From the NCBI RefSeq assembly GCF_003473485.1, contig NC_053042.1, forward strand, positions 54,833,762-54,897,761: a DNA stretch of 64,000 nucleotides. Direction: 5' to 3'. How positions within the stretch are numbered: the stretch's first letter is position 1; the number at the start of each line of letters is the position of its first letter. This document shows positions 32,022-44,554 of the stretch, in pieces. The translations under genes were made by a program, and so were the position numbers. The notes under the pieces were generated by a model that was not told the DNA's origin, did not search any database, and saw only the letters and a program-made list of their open reading frames with translations. Source of the stretch: Medicago truncatula. Lineage: Eukaryota; Streptophyta; Magnoliopsida; Fabales; Fabaceae.

Positions 32022-32773
32022 TTGGTCTTCTTTATCTTTTTATTATACGGATTACTAAAAAATCCAGTGTTTGACGATTTACATAAAACAATTACTTTCT
32101 TAAAAGAATGAATCATCATTCGGGTTCTTAAAACTGTAAAGTCCTACAAATTAATCTCTAGTAAAATTTACAAATGAAATTTTAGTCCTTTGAATTAACT
32201 GAAGTGACCAAGAATAGTGATAAACTCCTTTTGAAAATAAGATTTAAATACCTTTTCAACCAAACACAAACTGTGTCGCATGCTGAAAACTGAAAAGGCA
32301 TAAGTTGCAGTCTTTAAAACAGATACGTACAAGTACATAAAAGCAAGTGCTAATGACCCCTCGAAAAGAAAAGACAAATATATATTATCATATAGCTTTG
32401 GGACAAAACCCCAAAAATAATGTAGCAGGCCTAAAACCTTTTATGCCCTTTAGGGTAGATATGTTACTTCCATGTGAGACTGTGTGGTTTAAGTTTGAAA
32501 CAAATTAAGAAATTATATTTGTACATCAATTTTGTGATAACTTTTTGTACAATTTTCTTTCTCACACTCACATGATGTTCTTTTCCTCTCTCTTCTTTTT
32601 TCTCTCTCCATTGATCGGACTATTGGGATTGCAACAGGCTCACTAGCCCTGAACATAAAATCTGCCTCTTTACAATATATATTGCATGCTGCTTTTTAAT
32701 TTGCCAGATAAACAACTACATTTCATATTATGTTTTGTACAATATGCAATCATTTTACATCCTAAAAATGCAT
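32022..32773. other. Intergenic DNA, no gene seen
   Basis: AT-rich, with T-rich patches near 32545-32610. The short open frames on the minus strand have no recognisable family. Confidence 0.45.
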
Positions 32774-33029
32774 GAGGTATGATCATGCTGCATGTAATTG
32801 AAAAATTACAAGTTTCAGCTTTAGATACAAGATTGTCATGTTTGCTTTTGATACAAGGTTGCCATGTTTTCCTGTCTAGATTAAGTACAGAGAAACCAAG
32901 AATTATGATTTCACTAACAAGATCAACAGGGAACCCTATGCCCAAAAATGGGACAATTTCTACAGCGACCAGTTCTCTACAGCTGATGCTACCACTGGGC
33001 CAGCTAAACCGCTATAACAGTAGCCTTCC
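32774..33029 (-). pseudogene. Decayed tandem copy of the last CPP1-like exon
   Basis: On the minus strand this repeats the adjacent 33285-33030 block: acceptor-like GACAG|GGAAGGC at 33030/33029, then codons readable as GKATVIAV, ...VENW, VEIVPFLGIGFPVDLVSEII and LNLDRK, matching GKAVVITI, VENW, VDIVPFLGIRSPAAVVSEVI and LYLR of the real exon. Several stops and a deletion of about 20 nt break the frame. The similarity continues past the stop codon (AGACAGGAAAAC), so a unit of about 256 bp, exon plus 3' flank, was duplicated in tandem. Confidence 0.85.
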
Positions 33030-33109
33030 CTGTCAACCCTTGGACATGATCATGCAAATGAATAATTACAGATTTCACATTTTAATACGAGATCACCAAG
33101 TTTTCCTGT

Positions 33110-35980
33110 CTACCTTAGGTATAGCGAAACCAAGAACTGAGAGATGATTATGACTTCACTAACAACAGCAGCAGGGGAGCGTATGCCTAGAAATGGGACA
33201 ATATCTACCTGCAACCAGTTCTCTACAACTGACCCTACAACAGCACCAGCTACGAGCCCTCCTATGGTTATAACAACAGCCTTCCCTGCAGAAATAGAAA
33301 AGCGAAGTGTAAAGGAGGAAAATGTGAACGGAAAGAAAAATGCTACGCTAGTCCAAAAGGATCAAGTGTATTTGGCTCTGCGGTAACAAAGACATTTTTT
33401 GATTGATTGATTTTGACTAAAAGTAAGTTGAATGTAAAGCTATTCAGATGAAAGTAGGTAAATTCAAAGCTAAATTCTAAAGGCAAAAGCTCCAAATTCT
33501 TTCTTCAAGTTAAAATAAATCCTGGAGGCAAAATCAATTCTATCCGAGAACATCCAAACATGCCAAAATAAATTGTACACCTTTGGAGTCAATTTTGGCT
33601 CTTCTGAACGTAGAGTAGAGCTACACTGAGAATAGTTTAAGAAAGAGTTAAACGGTCTTACAAGTTTTGAAAAAGATCTGAACCACCCACAACTAGAAGT
33701 ACCATTTGTTAAGATAGACAACTTTTTTGACAGCAGTACCATTTTATACAGAAACAATCTCCATATTAGGTAAATAAAACCCTCATTTCAAAGACACAAG
33801 CAGTAATATCCAGTAGATTAGCAGTATCAGAATACCAAAACTTTTAATATCAAAAGTCTGGGATAACATAAGAAATGAAGTCTATTCAATAGGTTGGCCT
33901 TATTGTTTCTACAAAGTATGGTGTGTTGCATGTCTCGTTGCTATGTAAGTGAAAGATTCACCATACAAAAACACCTTATTATGAATGTCTACAAAATTGG
34001 TACTCTGTATGATGCAAGGTCTCATTATGCACATAGTACTAAAAAATAGACCTTGCATACTCATACCACTCATTGCTTTGTGTCTTCAAAGCAATGAGTC
34101 TTCAAATGTAACGTTTCAATAAGAGGGGTGCTAGTAACATTTTCTAACCACTATCTCCTATTGGTTAAAATTCTAATGGATCTCGCTAAATCATGTGGAT
34201 TCCACATAACTTTAGTGAGACTGATATGAATTTTAACAAATAGAAGATACAGTATTGCTAGAACTTTTCTTTCAACAAAGGCAAACATGAAGGAAAAGCT
34301 CATCACATTCATTTTTTTTTTCCATCCTACTCTCCCACCCATTATGGCCATCTAAATGCTTACTTTCATTCCATGATACAAGTCAATACGAATATTGCCA
34401 CTCATGATACAAAAATTCCATCACATTACAATATCAATGTGCATGATAAATCTCCTTACCTAACTTAACATTCTTTTTGGTCATGAAGTACAAGGAAGCA
34501 CCAAAGCTACCAGCCAAGATAAGTCCCGGAACATCAGCCCCAGCATAACCTGCAGGGGGCGAAGAAGAGCCACTAAAATAGGTCAAACCCATCAGTGCAC
34601 CATATACTCCAGCTTGTAGACCAAGATCCCTGGTGGAAGGTGACTCAATTGAAACTGGTGCTTTCTTCATGGTGGATTGCATCCATTGAGGCATTGAACT
34701 ATTAGCCTGGGACTGAACACGTTTTACATCGGCATAACGAACACTGCTGCTCACTACTTTTCCTGCTCGCCGCTGAGTTAACCTCTGCATAAGCAACATG
34801 TCATATGCAGCCTCGACCTAAAAATGGACACAAATTCCATCAATAGGTGTATAGAATTAATATATAGAACACTAAAAGTACTGAACTAGAGACTGAAAAT
34901 GTGAGGTATTCAGGGTATCACGGGGTACGGACATGAATTTCAAGACCATAGGCAAAAAACTCAAGCATGTATAACTAACTATTAACAACTGATGTCTGAT
35001 CATTGACCACAAAATACATGCATGCAGTGAAAACAAAATAGGGTCCAATTCCAAGGGTCTGTTTTAGAAAATATATTTGGTTTACAATTAAGGGTCTATT
35101 TATTTTCTTAAATGCTAGCTAGGAAGAATGCAGTTTTCAAAACATGGAAAACAATGTTTTGATATTTTCAAAATTCTGAATATGTTGGATGGAAACAATG
35201 GGGAGTAAATAGGCTTTTAAGTTTCAATCTTTTAACCACAAAACACATAATTCATCCATATAAAACCAGCTTCTAAGGTCCTGGAGTGTGACACTCCGTA
35301 TAAACTATTTTCAAATCTTATTGTTGCTTCCTATGAAACTTTCTAGGAACATGAAACAAAATTAAAAAGTAAAAATAAAATCACTTTAATGTTTTTACTT
35401 AAAGTGGATAGATACAATATGTTAACTTTTTATGTTATGGTCCCTTTGGATTGATTTGTTTAAACTTATCTATTGACATAAACAAGACATCTGGGAGAGA
35501 ACTTGTGAAAACATGTTAATAATTTGTTTTCAGCTTAATATCATAAACTCTCTGAGATAACTTATGAAAATAGCTTATAGCTTATACAGAAACAGTTTGA
35601 CTTTACATTATAGAAGAAATAGCTTATAATAAATTGAGGGAAAGTGTAACCTGAGAAATAGTTTCTTGGTCATCTTTGCAAGAAGCAACGATGGAGTTTT
35701 TGGCGCGAAGTATATCATCAAAGGAAGCACCTTCCGATACACCTAACAGCTTCAGCGCGTTTTCAACCGACATCTCGAACGGTGCTGAGTCATCTGCGCG
35801 CGAACTCGCTTGAACCGGTCCCACGCTCCTCGTTGACGCGTGCCTCCACCTTTTACGTAGCGGCCAAGGTTCGGTGAGGATCGGTTTAACGAGACTGCGA
35901 ACCGGTGGTGGTCTTGGGAAAGATGAACCGGCAGAGATACGGTCGGACCGGACAGGGATAGTGGCTGTTGTGGCAGCCAT
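33110..35980 (-). CDS. CPP1-like (DUF3353) J-like plastid membrane protein
   Basis: Exons by eye: 35980-35651, 34817-34460 and 33285-33110, 864 nt, 287 aa, the length I recall for Arabidopsis AT2G20920. The N-terminus (MAATTATIPVRSDRISAG...) is Ser/Arg/Pro-rich and poor in acids, like a chloroplast transit peptide. Residues about 70-135 form a degenerate J-like domain (MSVENALKLLGVSEGASFDD, VEAAYDMLLMQRL) without a clear HPD motif. The C-terminal part has about three hydrophobic segments: LGLQAGVYGALMGLTYFSG, GLILAGSFGASLYFMTKKN and IGGLVAGAVVGSVVENW, ending SQFLVSLYLR*. The founding member CPP1 is a chaperone of protochlorophyllide oxidoreductase at plastid membranes; this paralogue's own role is less known. 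Exon 2 read through its donor would end early at 34434; the TTAG|GTAAGG donor and exon 3 restore the family C-terminus. Confidence 0.9.
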
Positions 35981-36061
35981 TTGTGTGTTGAAGAAATGTG
36001 AGGCTTGAAATTGGAGTGACGAAGAAAAGAAAAGAAAATAAAGCCAAAAAGAAAAGATCAA

Positions 36062-38820
36062 AATAATAATACTAGCTATTTAAAGATCGAAATAGTTTCA
36101 TTCATTCACAACCGTTGATGCCTAATAATCATCTTCGCAAATTCTATGGTACACCAAATCATCAATTTTATTTTTTTTAATAAACACTAAATCATCAAAT
36201 TAATATTGAAACGAGTTGTTTTTTTTTTTTAAATGAATTATTTTCTATCATTATCAATTACAATAATTAAATTTTATTTATCAAAAGTGTCCAAGAAATA
36301 AAATTTATTTTTTTTGAACTTTTGTTACATATAACAAAGAATATAATTTATTTTTCATGAGAAAATGTTAAAAATTTAATATGATTCTTATAAATAATGA
36401 AATGACGTTTTTTCTTATTTTTATAAAATATAAATATTAATAAATAACTTTTTATTACATAAAATGATCGTTAAATTATAAGATTTTAAAACAGAAGTAC
36501 CGATACACCTAAACGTAAAAGTTTCCTCATCTTCTTACTATCCATTTAAAATTGAAAGAGTCGTACCTATGGTGATAACTGTTTCTTCTACGCTACTACA
36601 ATTATTACATTACACTTCATTATGAACAAAACAAAACAAATTATTTGTCAAACAATATATATAAATTAGTCTCATTTATTTCTTTATCATGATCGTCTTT
36701 ATCTTATGAAATGTTTTTCTTACGACTCAACTCAAAGCTCGTTTGTTATAGTTTTTTTTTAAAATATATTTTTGTAGTGTAATGTGATTTTGTTATAATT
36801 TTTTTAACAAAGAAATTTTTAAGGAAAGTTTCAAATGAAAAATCAGTTTGAATAGTTGATCTTAAAATGTCATTCTAAGTATTTCATCATTTGATTATAA
36901 TTTTTTTATATTAATATTTTGAAAAAATCTCTAAAAAAAAAGAGCTCTTTCAAATAGCTTTTCATTAAATCATTTTTTAAAGAGGTCATTTTGAAAAAAT
37001 ATGTGATTTTTACTATGTTAAATCTCGAACAATGAATATTTAAGTTAGTGAATGTCAAAATCTCTTTTTTAACTTATATCAAATGAATTTGAAATAACTT
37101 TTACTATTTTTGAGTAAATTTTAAAAAAAAAAATCCATTTTCAAAAATACAAAGGAAAATCCATTTTTTAAGAATCTAAAACAAACGGGTCTTCAAAAAT
37201 AGATACAAATTAATCCTTCAAAACAAAAATAGATACAAATTAAATACAAAGGATATTTGAAGGATAATTAGTTTAGAGCTTATGCAAAGTAGCTTATGCA
37301 AATAAATAAGCATTAATGTATTATTTACAAGTTTGTTAAGGTAGTTTATGAAAAAACAACTTATGAATATACAATTTTCGTTAATAAGATCTTATAAATT
37401 AACATAAAAGTTTAATTATTTGCATAAACTTTTTTTTATAAGCTCAATCCAAACGGGCTCAAAATATAATACTCAAATTAGTTTTTGATATTTTCAAATA
37501 GATACAAATTATCCTTCAAAAAAAAATAGATACAAATTAATCTCTCAATTAGTTTATACTAACCGTAACATAAGGATTAACTAGGTATTTAACCCATATG
37601 TTGCATGAGTTTAATCCAAATGTGCATATTTTTTCGCACAATGTGTCTATTGTTTGATTTTATCAAAGATTATTAAAAATCTTGAATATTATTTATTTAT
37701 TAAATCGAAGAATTGTTTTTAAATTAAATCGTACAACCACATGTTATACTAAAAAATCTATATAGATTTGACCTTAATAATAAAATTTAACAACATTTAT
37801 ACAATAAATTAAAAAAGTACAATCTTGATATAAACCACCCTATTATAAATTTTTAGAAGAAAAATACAAATTCAATTATTTTATTTAATAAATAAAAAGT
37901 ATATTAAATATTTAAAACATAAAATGTATTTACTTTAATTAAAATTGTTGGTGTCGTATGGATACATGTGAAAAAAAATCAAATTCATAGTGGGAAAAGT
38001 GTTTCTTTATCCACATGTGAAATTTATTAAAAAAAAAAAAAACTTAAAATATGTGCAAAACTTTCTATTGTCCTATAACCTAAAGAAAACTTATCTTTGC
38101 CAAAAACACTTAAATGACACAAAATAGAATTTCCTAAATATTCCAAACAATATGAGTCCTAAAATATAATTTGTTGGACTTAGTTCATTGTTGTCACAAT
38201 TAACTTAGTTCCAATGAAAACTTTTTTGAGATAGGAGATATGCTATTTGACATTATCTTTCTGATGAGTTTTCAAATATTCTTAATAATGGATTCTTCAA
38301 TAGTGCTTAATATTAGTTCTTAAACGCCCTTTGAGGTAGGAGATATGTTGTAAGGTATAATCTTCATAATATAGATGTAAGAACAAAATGATAAAAATAA
38401 TTTAGTTTTAAAGATAATAAAAAGTAATGCTGTAGAAAATAACAAGAAGATATTATATATCTTTAGTCTTCCAATGGAGGAGAACTATTTCCACGGATAA
38501 ACAAATTGACCTCCCCCAAATCTTCCTATCTCAGAGAAATTGAACAGTTATATTTTTCATATTTTTGCTTGTCTTTGAAATGTCTAATACAATAGAAATT
38601 TGTTATTTAGTTAAGGTGAGTAAAATTTTGACACCGATTAATTAAGGAATTTTAATAGGATTTTATGATGCTTTTTTTACATTAAGAAAGAGAGCCAACA
38701 TATTTATTTATCTTGCTGGAGACACAATATATACATGAAGAATCTAAAGCTATACAATTTCGATTAAACTTTATAAATATGATGATTTGTATATATCTTT
38801 GGTTTTTTGAGACATGTCAG
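36062..38820. other. Intergenic AT-rich DNA with MITE remnants
   Basis: Holds one MITE copy (36138-36515, separate entry). At about 37280-37460 'gagcttatgcaaagtagctt' and 'ataagctcaatccaaacggg' form decayed inverted ends of another MITE; similar text ('cttatgaaaatagcttatag') occurs in CPP1 intron 1 at about 35442-35635. No coding sequence seen. Confidence 0.45.
36138..36515. repeat. MITE family B, copy 1 (right end degraded)
   Basis: The left end caaattctatggtacacc matches the left end of the copy at 59080-59515, and similarity continues through 'attattttctatcattatc', 'tatttatcaaaagtgtcc' and 'aagtaccgatacacctaa'. The terminal 'tgtaccatagaa' of the right end is missing here. Confidence 0.55.
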
Positions 38821-39885
38821 ATGAGAATGACAATTATATATAAGAATGGTGAGAATGAATTGCAGTCATTAGATTAAAAATAAGGGATAAAATTAAAACA
38901 CAATTTAAGTTAGTCATATGCTAAGCCAATCATGTGATCACTCTCTCAGTACTTCTCATTTCACCATTGTCTCCTTCTATCTGCTTTCACCCCCACTCTC
39001 CACCATCTCTTCCGGTGAACCACCACATCTACCGGCGAACCACCACCAACTTTGAGAACCACGACCATGTCTTCGCTCAGTCAAGCATTCTTCTTCCCTT
39101 CCACCACCAGTTCCGGTGACCCCAGCCTTCCACCACCAAGGGTCACCGTCGCTCTATTCCCCTCACGTTTCTTCAATTATCTCATATTTATAACCATTTT
39201 TTAATTCTCCCGATCCTGATCTTATGTTTCAAATTCAAATAAATCTTTTTAATTCAATTTAAACACCCTTATATAAACAACCCTTTTCCAGTTTTCAATC
39301 AACAAAAAATCGTCGACAACCGTGTTGCACGCCGGTGACGACCCTGTCTGAGATGCTCGCATTGAGAGAGATGCAGAAGTGGTGGAAGGATGGGTCAAAC
39401 AACCCATGATCACGCCGGCGAACGAGAACAACAAGAGGGGGAGGATGATGAACGTAAGACAGTTTCCACTGCAACCGCTGCCACCACCGATTGTTTTTTC
39501 TGGTTCTTATAGCTTCTGATGGAAAACAATTAAGTTGATAATAATAAATTAAAATTCACAAATCACAACAATGAGAATAGTGGTTTTGGCTCAAGGAATT
39601 TTAGAAAGAAAATTGCTTTTTAGACATAAAATACTTCCTATTGACACAAGTAATTTACCAAAAAGCCCTCAGCGGCAGTTAACAACCATTAGACCATGTG
39701 CTTGCAGTTAACTGCCGCTGCCTTCCAGCGGTTATTAACTACCGATTAATCACCATTACACATCAAAAATCATTACTTTCCCAATCTCAATGGGATTTAT
39801 GCAGCTCAATCCTATTTTCCTAACTGTTCCATTACTGCCAACATCAATTACAACTCATACTTTCTTGTTTCTTTGTGCCAAAGCA

Positions 39886-40535
39886 GAGTGCAGATCTGCT
39901 CCATTTCTATATATGTCCAGTTACCCGGTTCTTTTCACAGATACATGACACATGGCAATTAAAAACTCAATGGTTGAGATAACACTTCTCTTGTTCTTAT
40001 TCTCAACCGTACGTATGCTTCCTTCTTCTTCTCTCTCACTGTCTCCTGTTTCCTCCTTCCGTCATGTTACTTCACTGCCGCCGTGAAAACTCACGTTTCC
40101 TACTTCTTCATCTTCGTTGCTCTCAACTATAACTTATAACCACTTTTTTCCTTTATTAATTTATTCCAATTTCCAGAATTCAGAAACTAATTTATTTCAA
40201 TTTCTAGAATTCAAAAACAAAAAACGATTGTGAAATCAGTGTGCTTCAAAATTACCGGTCTACCTGCTCCGCCGAGGTTATCTGAATCGGAAGAGTGTTC
40301 TGTCGTAGACGGCAGGGAAAGGAAGTTGTGACATGTGATGGCCGCCAACCGGCGGCGACAAGACTAAGCAGTGTTTTACAAATGAGTTTGATTTGTTCAG
40401 GAATGAGGGTTTCACAAAAATCGTTTTTGTAGTTCTTTTAATCTCAGCCATTGAGTTTTTAATTGCCACGTGTCATGTATCTGTGAAAAGAACCGGGTAA
40501 CTGGACAGATATAAAAATGGAGCAGATCTGCACTC
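39886..40535. mobile_element. Inner element with about 100-bp terminal inverted repeats
   Basis: 39886-39996 (gagtgcagatctgctccatt, ...gtccagttacccggttcttt, ...gcaattaaaaactcaatgg) is repeated inverted at 40437-40535 with only a few differences. This high similarity against the weak outer arms suggests a younger insertion inside the larger structure. I find no clear target duplication. Confidence 0.65.
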
Positions 40536-40540
40536 CAATA

Positions 40541-40692
40541 TTCCACCCAAGAGATTAATTAGACACCAACAAAAAAACCATGAATTTTAGAATTGGATTA
40601 TCCTTCTTCATTATATCGATTTTAAAATTTTAGAATTGGATCTTAATTGGTTCCACCCAAGAGATTAATTAGACACCAACAAGAAACCATGA
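40541..40692 (+). repeat. 110-bp direct duplication
   Basis: 'ttccacccaagagattaatt' followed by 'agacaccaacaa' occurs at 40541 and at 40651, and 'ttttagaattgga' occurs within the first unit twice. The offset is exactly 110 bp. Confidence 0.8.
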
Positions 40693-41701
40693 TTCTCGTT
40701 TCTCTCTCCATTGATGTTCTTCTTATCCTTTCTTTAATCCATCCACCTTACTGTCCATTAAGAGTTTGTGTGAAAAATTTGATTTTGGATGGAGGTTAAG
40801 TTGTTAAACTGAACAATAAAGAGGAAATAAAAGAAAGAGTGGTGATGGATTCATTGACAAAAGTAAAGTAACCATTTTGCTGTGTGATAGTGATTTAGCG
40901 GTAGTTAACTATTGCTAGTGGCACCAGCGACAGTTAACTGCCACCGTTTTACAGAACGGTAGTTAATTATCGCTGGGGGCGTTTAAGTAATTTACTTGTG
41001 TCAATTAGAACTTTTTAATATGAGAAAAACAATTTTCTTTTAGAAATAAGAATGTATATGGGGAGTGAGATGGAGAAGAAAGAGATTTCGTAACCCAAAA
41101 ATAAGAAAACACAAACCACGTGATACCTTTATTGTGACTTTCTAATCTTTGCCATCAATTACAAATTTAAAGGCTCACAATCATTTTTACCATTCTCATA
41201 TATATATTTGTCATTCTCATGTGATATGCTTCTTGATTTTCTGAACCTTATGTTGAATTGTTACAGCGGTGGACATTAAATCATCCACATAGAACTGTAA
41301 TCAATTCATTTATTTATTTGGAATTTTTTATGAAAATACTTTTTGAGATTTAAATTTAAAATTGAACTCACATGAAATAAAAACTGCAATTAAAAAGGTT
41401 TCTATTATACAGTGATGTAAGAGATGTAAGAAGTTTGTAATTTCCACTCAAGTACTTTTTAACGTACATTTACTTGATTATTAGACATTATTTGAGATTT
41501 TTAATTATTAGTAGAGATGATATAAATGTTTAGATAATGAGAATTTGAGATTTTTTTTAATCAAGTTTAGATATAGTAGATAGATAGATATATTAAGAAG
41601 GATGTGGAACTTTATTTGCTCAAGAATGACTCAAGTTTAGTGATACATATTTTTTAGCTATAGATATTTACATACCTGATATAAATTCATGAAAAATTAT
41701 A

Positions 41702-41980
41702 GGGTTAACAGGGTTTTTACTCCTGTAATATATATCATTTTCGGTTTTCGCCCCTATAAAATTTTCGGTTTGATTTGCACCCTCGTAAAAATTTTATTTT
41801 TCGAAAAACACCCTTAATAGGTCATTCAAAAACCAAAATTTCTTGAAATAAAATTCTGAAAATGGCCTATTAGGGGTGTTTTCCGGAAAATAAATTTTTT
41901 ACAAAGGTGCAAATCAAATTGAAAATTTTATATGGGCGAAAATCAGAAATGAGATATATTACAGGGATGAATATTAACCC
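41702..41980. mobile_element. 279-bp Mutator-type MITE (fold-back)
   Basis: The ends GGGTTAACAGGG and, reverse complemented, GGGTTAATATTC continue as inverted arms of about 120 bp each (ctgtaatatat..., ttcgccc(c/a)tataaaatttt). A perfect 9-bp duplication AAAATTATA flanks it (41693-41701 and 41981-41989). Nearly the whole element is palindromic around about 41840. Confidence 0.85.
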
Positions 41981-41999
41981 AAAATTATATCTATGAAAA

Positions 42000-43130
42000 A
42001 AGTAGGGTTAAACTATTTGGTCAATTTTAAAGTAGCTTCAATCTCTATCATGTCATAGAAACCAATGAATGTAGCCAAGAGATGAAGCGTAAAAAATAGA
42101 AGAAGAAAAAACTATTAATACAAAATTGAAGAGGTATCATTTAATAGTTGTTTGGAGAAAGTGACGATGAACAACCATTTTTCATAAACTTCTTGAGCAA
42201 CAATGATGAAACAAAAATGAAAATAGAAGCCTCCTTTATCCTCTTTTCCTAATTCACATAAAAAAAATTACACATTAAGGAATAAAAGAAACATGAAAGA
42301 AAGACGGGAAAATAGACTAACAAACATCATATTCATAAAAAATGTAGGGTTTAAATATTTGGTCATTTTAAGAGTAATTTAACTCCCAATCATGTCATAG
42401 AAATCAATGGATAATAAAGAGATGAAGAGTAAAACATTGTGAAAAAACAATAATAGAAAATTGAAGAGGAACAATTCAATAGTTGCTTGGAAGTGGTGAT
42501 GAACAAAATCCAAAATTTGCTGCACAAATTCACGAATTTATACACACAATGCTTTTTCAATGTAGGACAAATAGTCTCCTTAGTAGAAACTAAATATATT
42601 GAGATCATGTTATTAGTGGTTGTATTTAAAACTGTTTATTTTAAATATTTTATTTACAGATGAATATTTAAAAAATGTATATAAGAATTGCTATTTCATA
42701 TAATTTTTAATTTAATTTATATAAAAAAATTATGGTTGAAGATACACACTTACATGACTTGCCATTTCATAGACCTTGAGAGCATTAAGGATGCAACGAA
42801 AGCAAATATAGAAGCCTTTTATCCTCTTCTCCTCATTCACATGAAAAATAGTCATGTCAACATTAAGAAAAAAAAAGTTAATAAAGACTACCAAATTAAC
42901 ATCAATAAAAAAAGAGTGGTTAGATATTGTATCACTATATATAATAGAGTATTTTTGAATCCTTATCCCACCATAAAAATCAATGAATTGTCAATATCTA
43001 TGTAAACAATACAAAAGAAACAAAGATCACCATGCAAAAGAGTTGTTTGGTGAAAATGATGATAGTCAAAAACCAAAACTTATTCCAAAACCATTATGCA
43101 AAAAATCACATATTTATACTCACAAAGATG
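42000..43130 (+). repeat. Three diverged copies of an unidentified repeat unit
   Basis: Phrases recur in order: 'tgtcatagaaaccaatgaat' (42050), 'tgtcatagaaatcaatggat' (42392) and 'ccataaaaatcaatgaattg' (42972), each followed by 'agttg(t/c)ttgg...g(a/t)(a/g)tgatgaacaa'-like text, and 'gaagcct(cc)tttatcctctt' occurs at 42226 and 42810. The period is irregular (about 340 and 580 bp). It is non-coding as far as I can see; the ORF at 42688 has no family resemblance. Confidence 0.5.
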
Positions 43131-43672
43131 ATGAATTGGAGGATATCAATTAATCAATACAAACTATAACTTACACAATGAGCGAGTGAATTATCATTGT
43201 TAAAAAATATGAGTTATGGAATAGAAAAAAAATAGTAGTTCAAAGGATAATGTGATAAAGTTAGTTTTTAAAGATATAATTAATAAAAGTATAACTAATC
43301 AATTTTTTTTTTGAGCAACTAATCAATTCATTAGTTGTATGGTTGTAATTCCAATATATTTATTTGCGTTAATAATATTAATATATATATACTTTTGCTG
43401 TTCTATAATATTAAAAAAAGACATTATGTATCAAATTTGTAAACCTCTCAAAACAACTTCCAAAAAAAAAAAAACTGTGTATTAACTTATTGATTATGCT
43501 GTGACGTCATGAAATCCTTTCCTTTATTATATTTAAAATTGGATTTCTCTCTTCTTTCAAAAAAAAAAATAAAATGAATTTCTTTCCTTTATTTTGGACT
43601 AAGATGGATTTTATTCTTCATTTTTTACATGTCAAGGTATGCTTTATTAAGTAGAAAAAGGTATCTTATTTT
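43131..43672. other. Intergenic DNA, no gene seen
   Basis: AT-rich with several poly-A tracts (43461-43472, 43558-43570). Nothing supported. Confidence 0.45.
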
Positions 43673-43858
43673 AATGAGAAATGATATTTGAACAACCATT
43701 TGCTAACAACTTTTATGACAATTTTTTTTTTCTCTTTTCTTATTGGTTAAAAACAATGGAGAGAGAAAAAAGAAGAGAGAGAGTAAGAATATAATGTGAA
43801 TATGAGAGAAAAAGTTGTCTAAAAGTTATCACAAAATGATTGTACAAGTATCATTTCT
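43673..43858. repeat. MITE family A, copy 2
   Basis: The ends 'gaaatgatatttgaacaacc' and, reverse complemented, 'gaaatgatacttgtacaatc' form a terminal inverted repeat. The internal 'aaaacaatggagagagaaaa' and 'aatataatgtga' are shared with 47217-47392. About 186 bp. Confidence 0.7.
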
Positions 43859-44554
43859 CTATTTTAATATAAATAAATTGATTATGTTATTTGGTTATGG
43901 TTGTTGATCTTCTATAACTCATGAATTTGACAATAACTTCATTTTACTACTATTCTTTAAAGAGATAAGAGTAATTTTAAAGACATAATGAAGTTGTCTT
44001 ATTCAGGTGTCATATAGGCACAATCCAAGCATTAGAATGAAGCAAGTTTCTAATTCAAAGATATATATATAGATAGATTTGTTCCCATATTAAGATGTGA
44101 GAAATTAATTTATACTATAATATAATATATTTTTTTGTTAGAGATTGCACGCACAACAAATAAAATTACTAGATAATTAAATCATAATTAGTGTTACGTT
44201 GTATTTTCAATTGGGTTGATCATGTATCATGTATTAGGGTTGATTAAAGTTGATCGCAATTTCTATATTATCATATTATATTCTCGATTGAGTTGTACTT
44301 GGGTCAAGTCTAATGTCTATCATTTTATTTTTATTTATAAAAATATTTGCCTAAAAAAAATATAATTAGTTTTATTGAAATTGGAATATGAAGGAGATAA
44401 AGAACATGAAATGATGAAAAAAGGTCAAATAAGTTTCTTTTTTGACAAAATAATCAAATGGACGAAATCATTGTGGACTTTGGTAAACTATCCACCAACT
44501 TAAACACATGGGTTAACAACAAGCAAAGTGTTTAAAAAATGTAAGAATATTTTT
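43859..44554. other. Intergenic DNA, no gene seen
   Basis: AT-rich, no recognised element. Confidence 0.45.

Larger units (their letters stand above)
38821..41220. repeat. Large inverted-repeat structure, probable nested DNA elements
   Basis: The outer ends are inverted copies: 'atgagaatgacaattatata' at 38821 and, reverse complemented, 'atgagaatgacaaatatata' at 41220. Further in, 'attgacacaagtaatttacc' (39651) pairs with 'attgacacaagtaaattact' (reverse complement ending 41008), each followed by 'cagcg(g/a)(c/t)' and gttaac-rich text. The left arm is about 600 bp longer than the right. No target duplication could be found at the outer ends. The proline-rich ORF at 38934-39119 and other short ORFs within are not recognisable. 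Confidence 0.5.

Noticed and set aside
34434..34459. Stop codon after exon 2 of the CPP1-like gene as the true end
   Set aside because: Reading through gives a non-family tail (EIYHAH); the donor at 34460/34459 plus exon 3 restores the conserved C-terminus.
38934..39119. Pro/His-rich 61-codon ORF
   Set aside because: Coding-like composition but no recognised domain, and it lies within an inverted-repeat structure; noted as possible captured sequence only.
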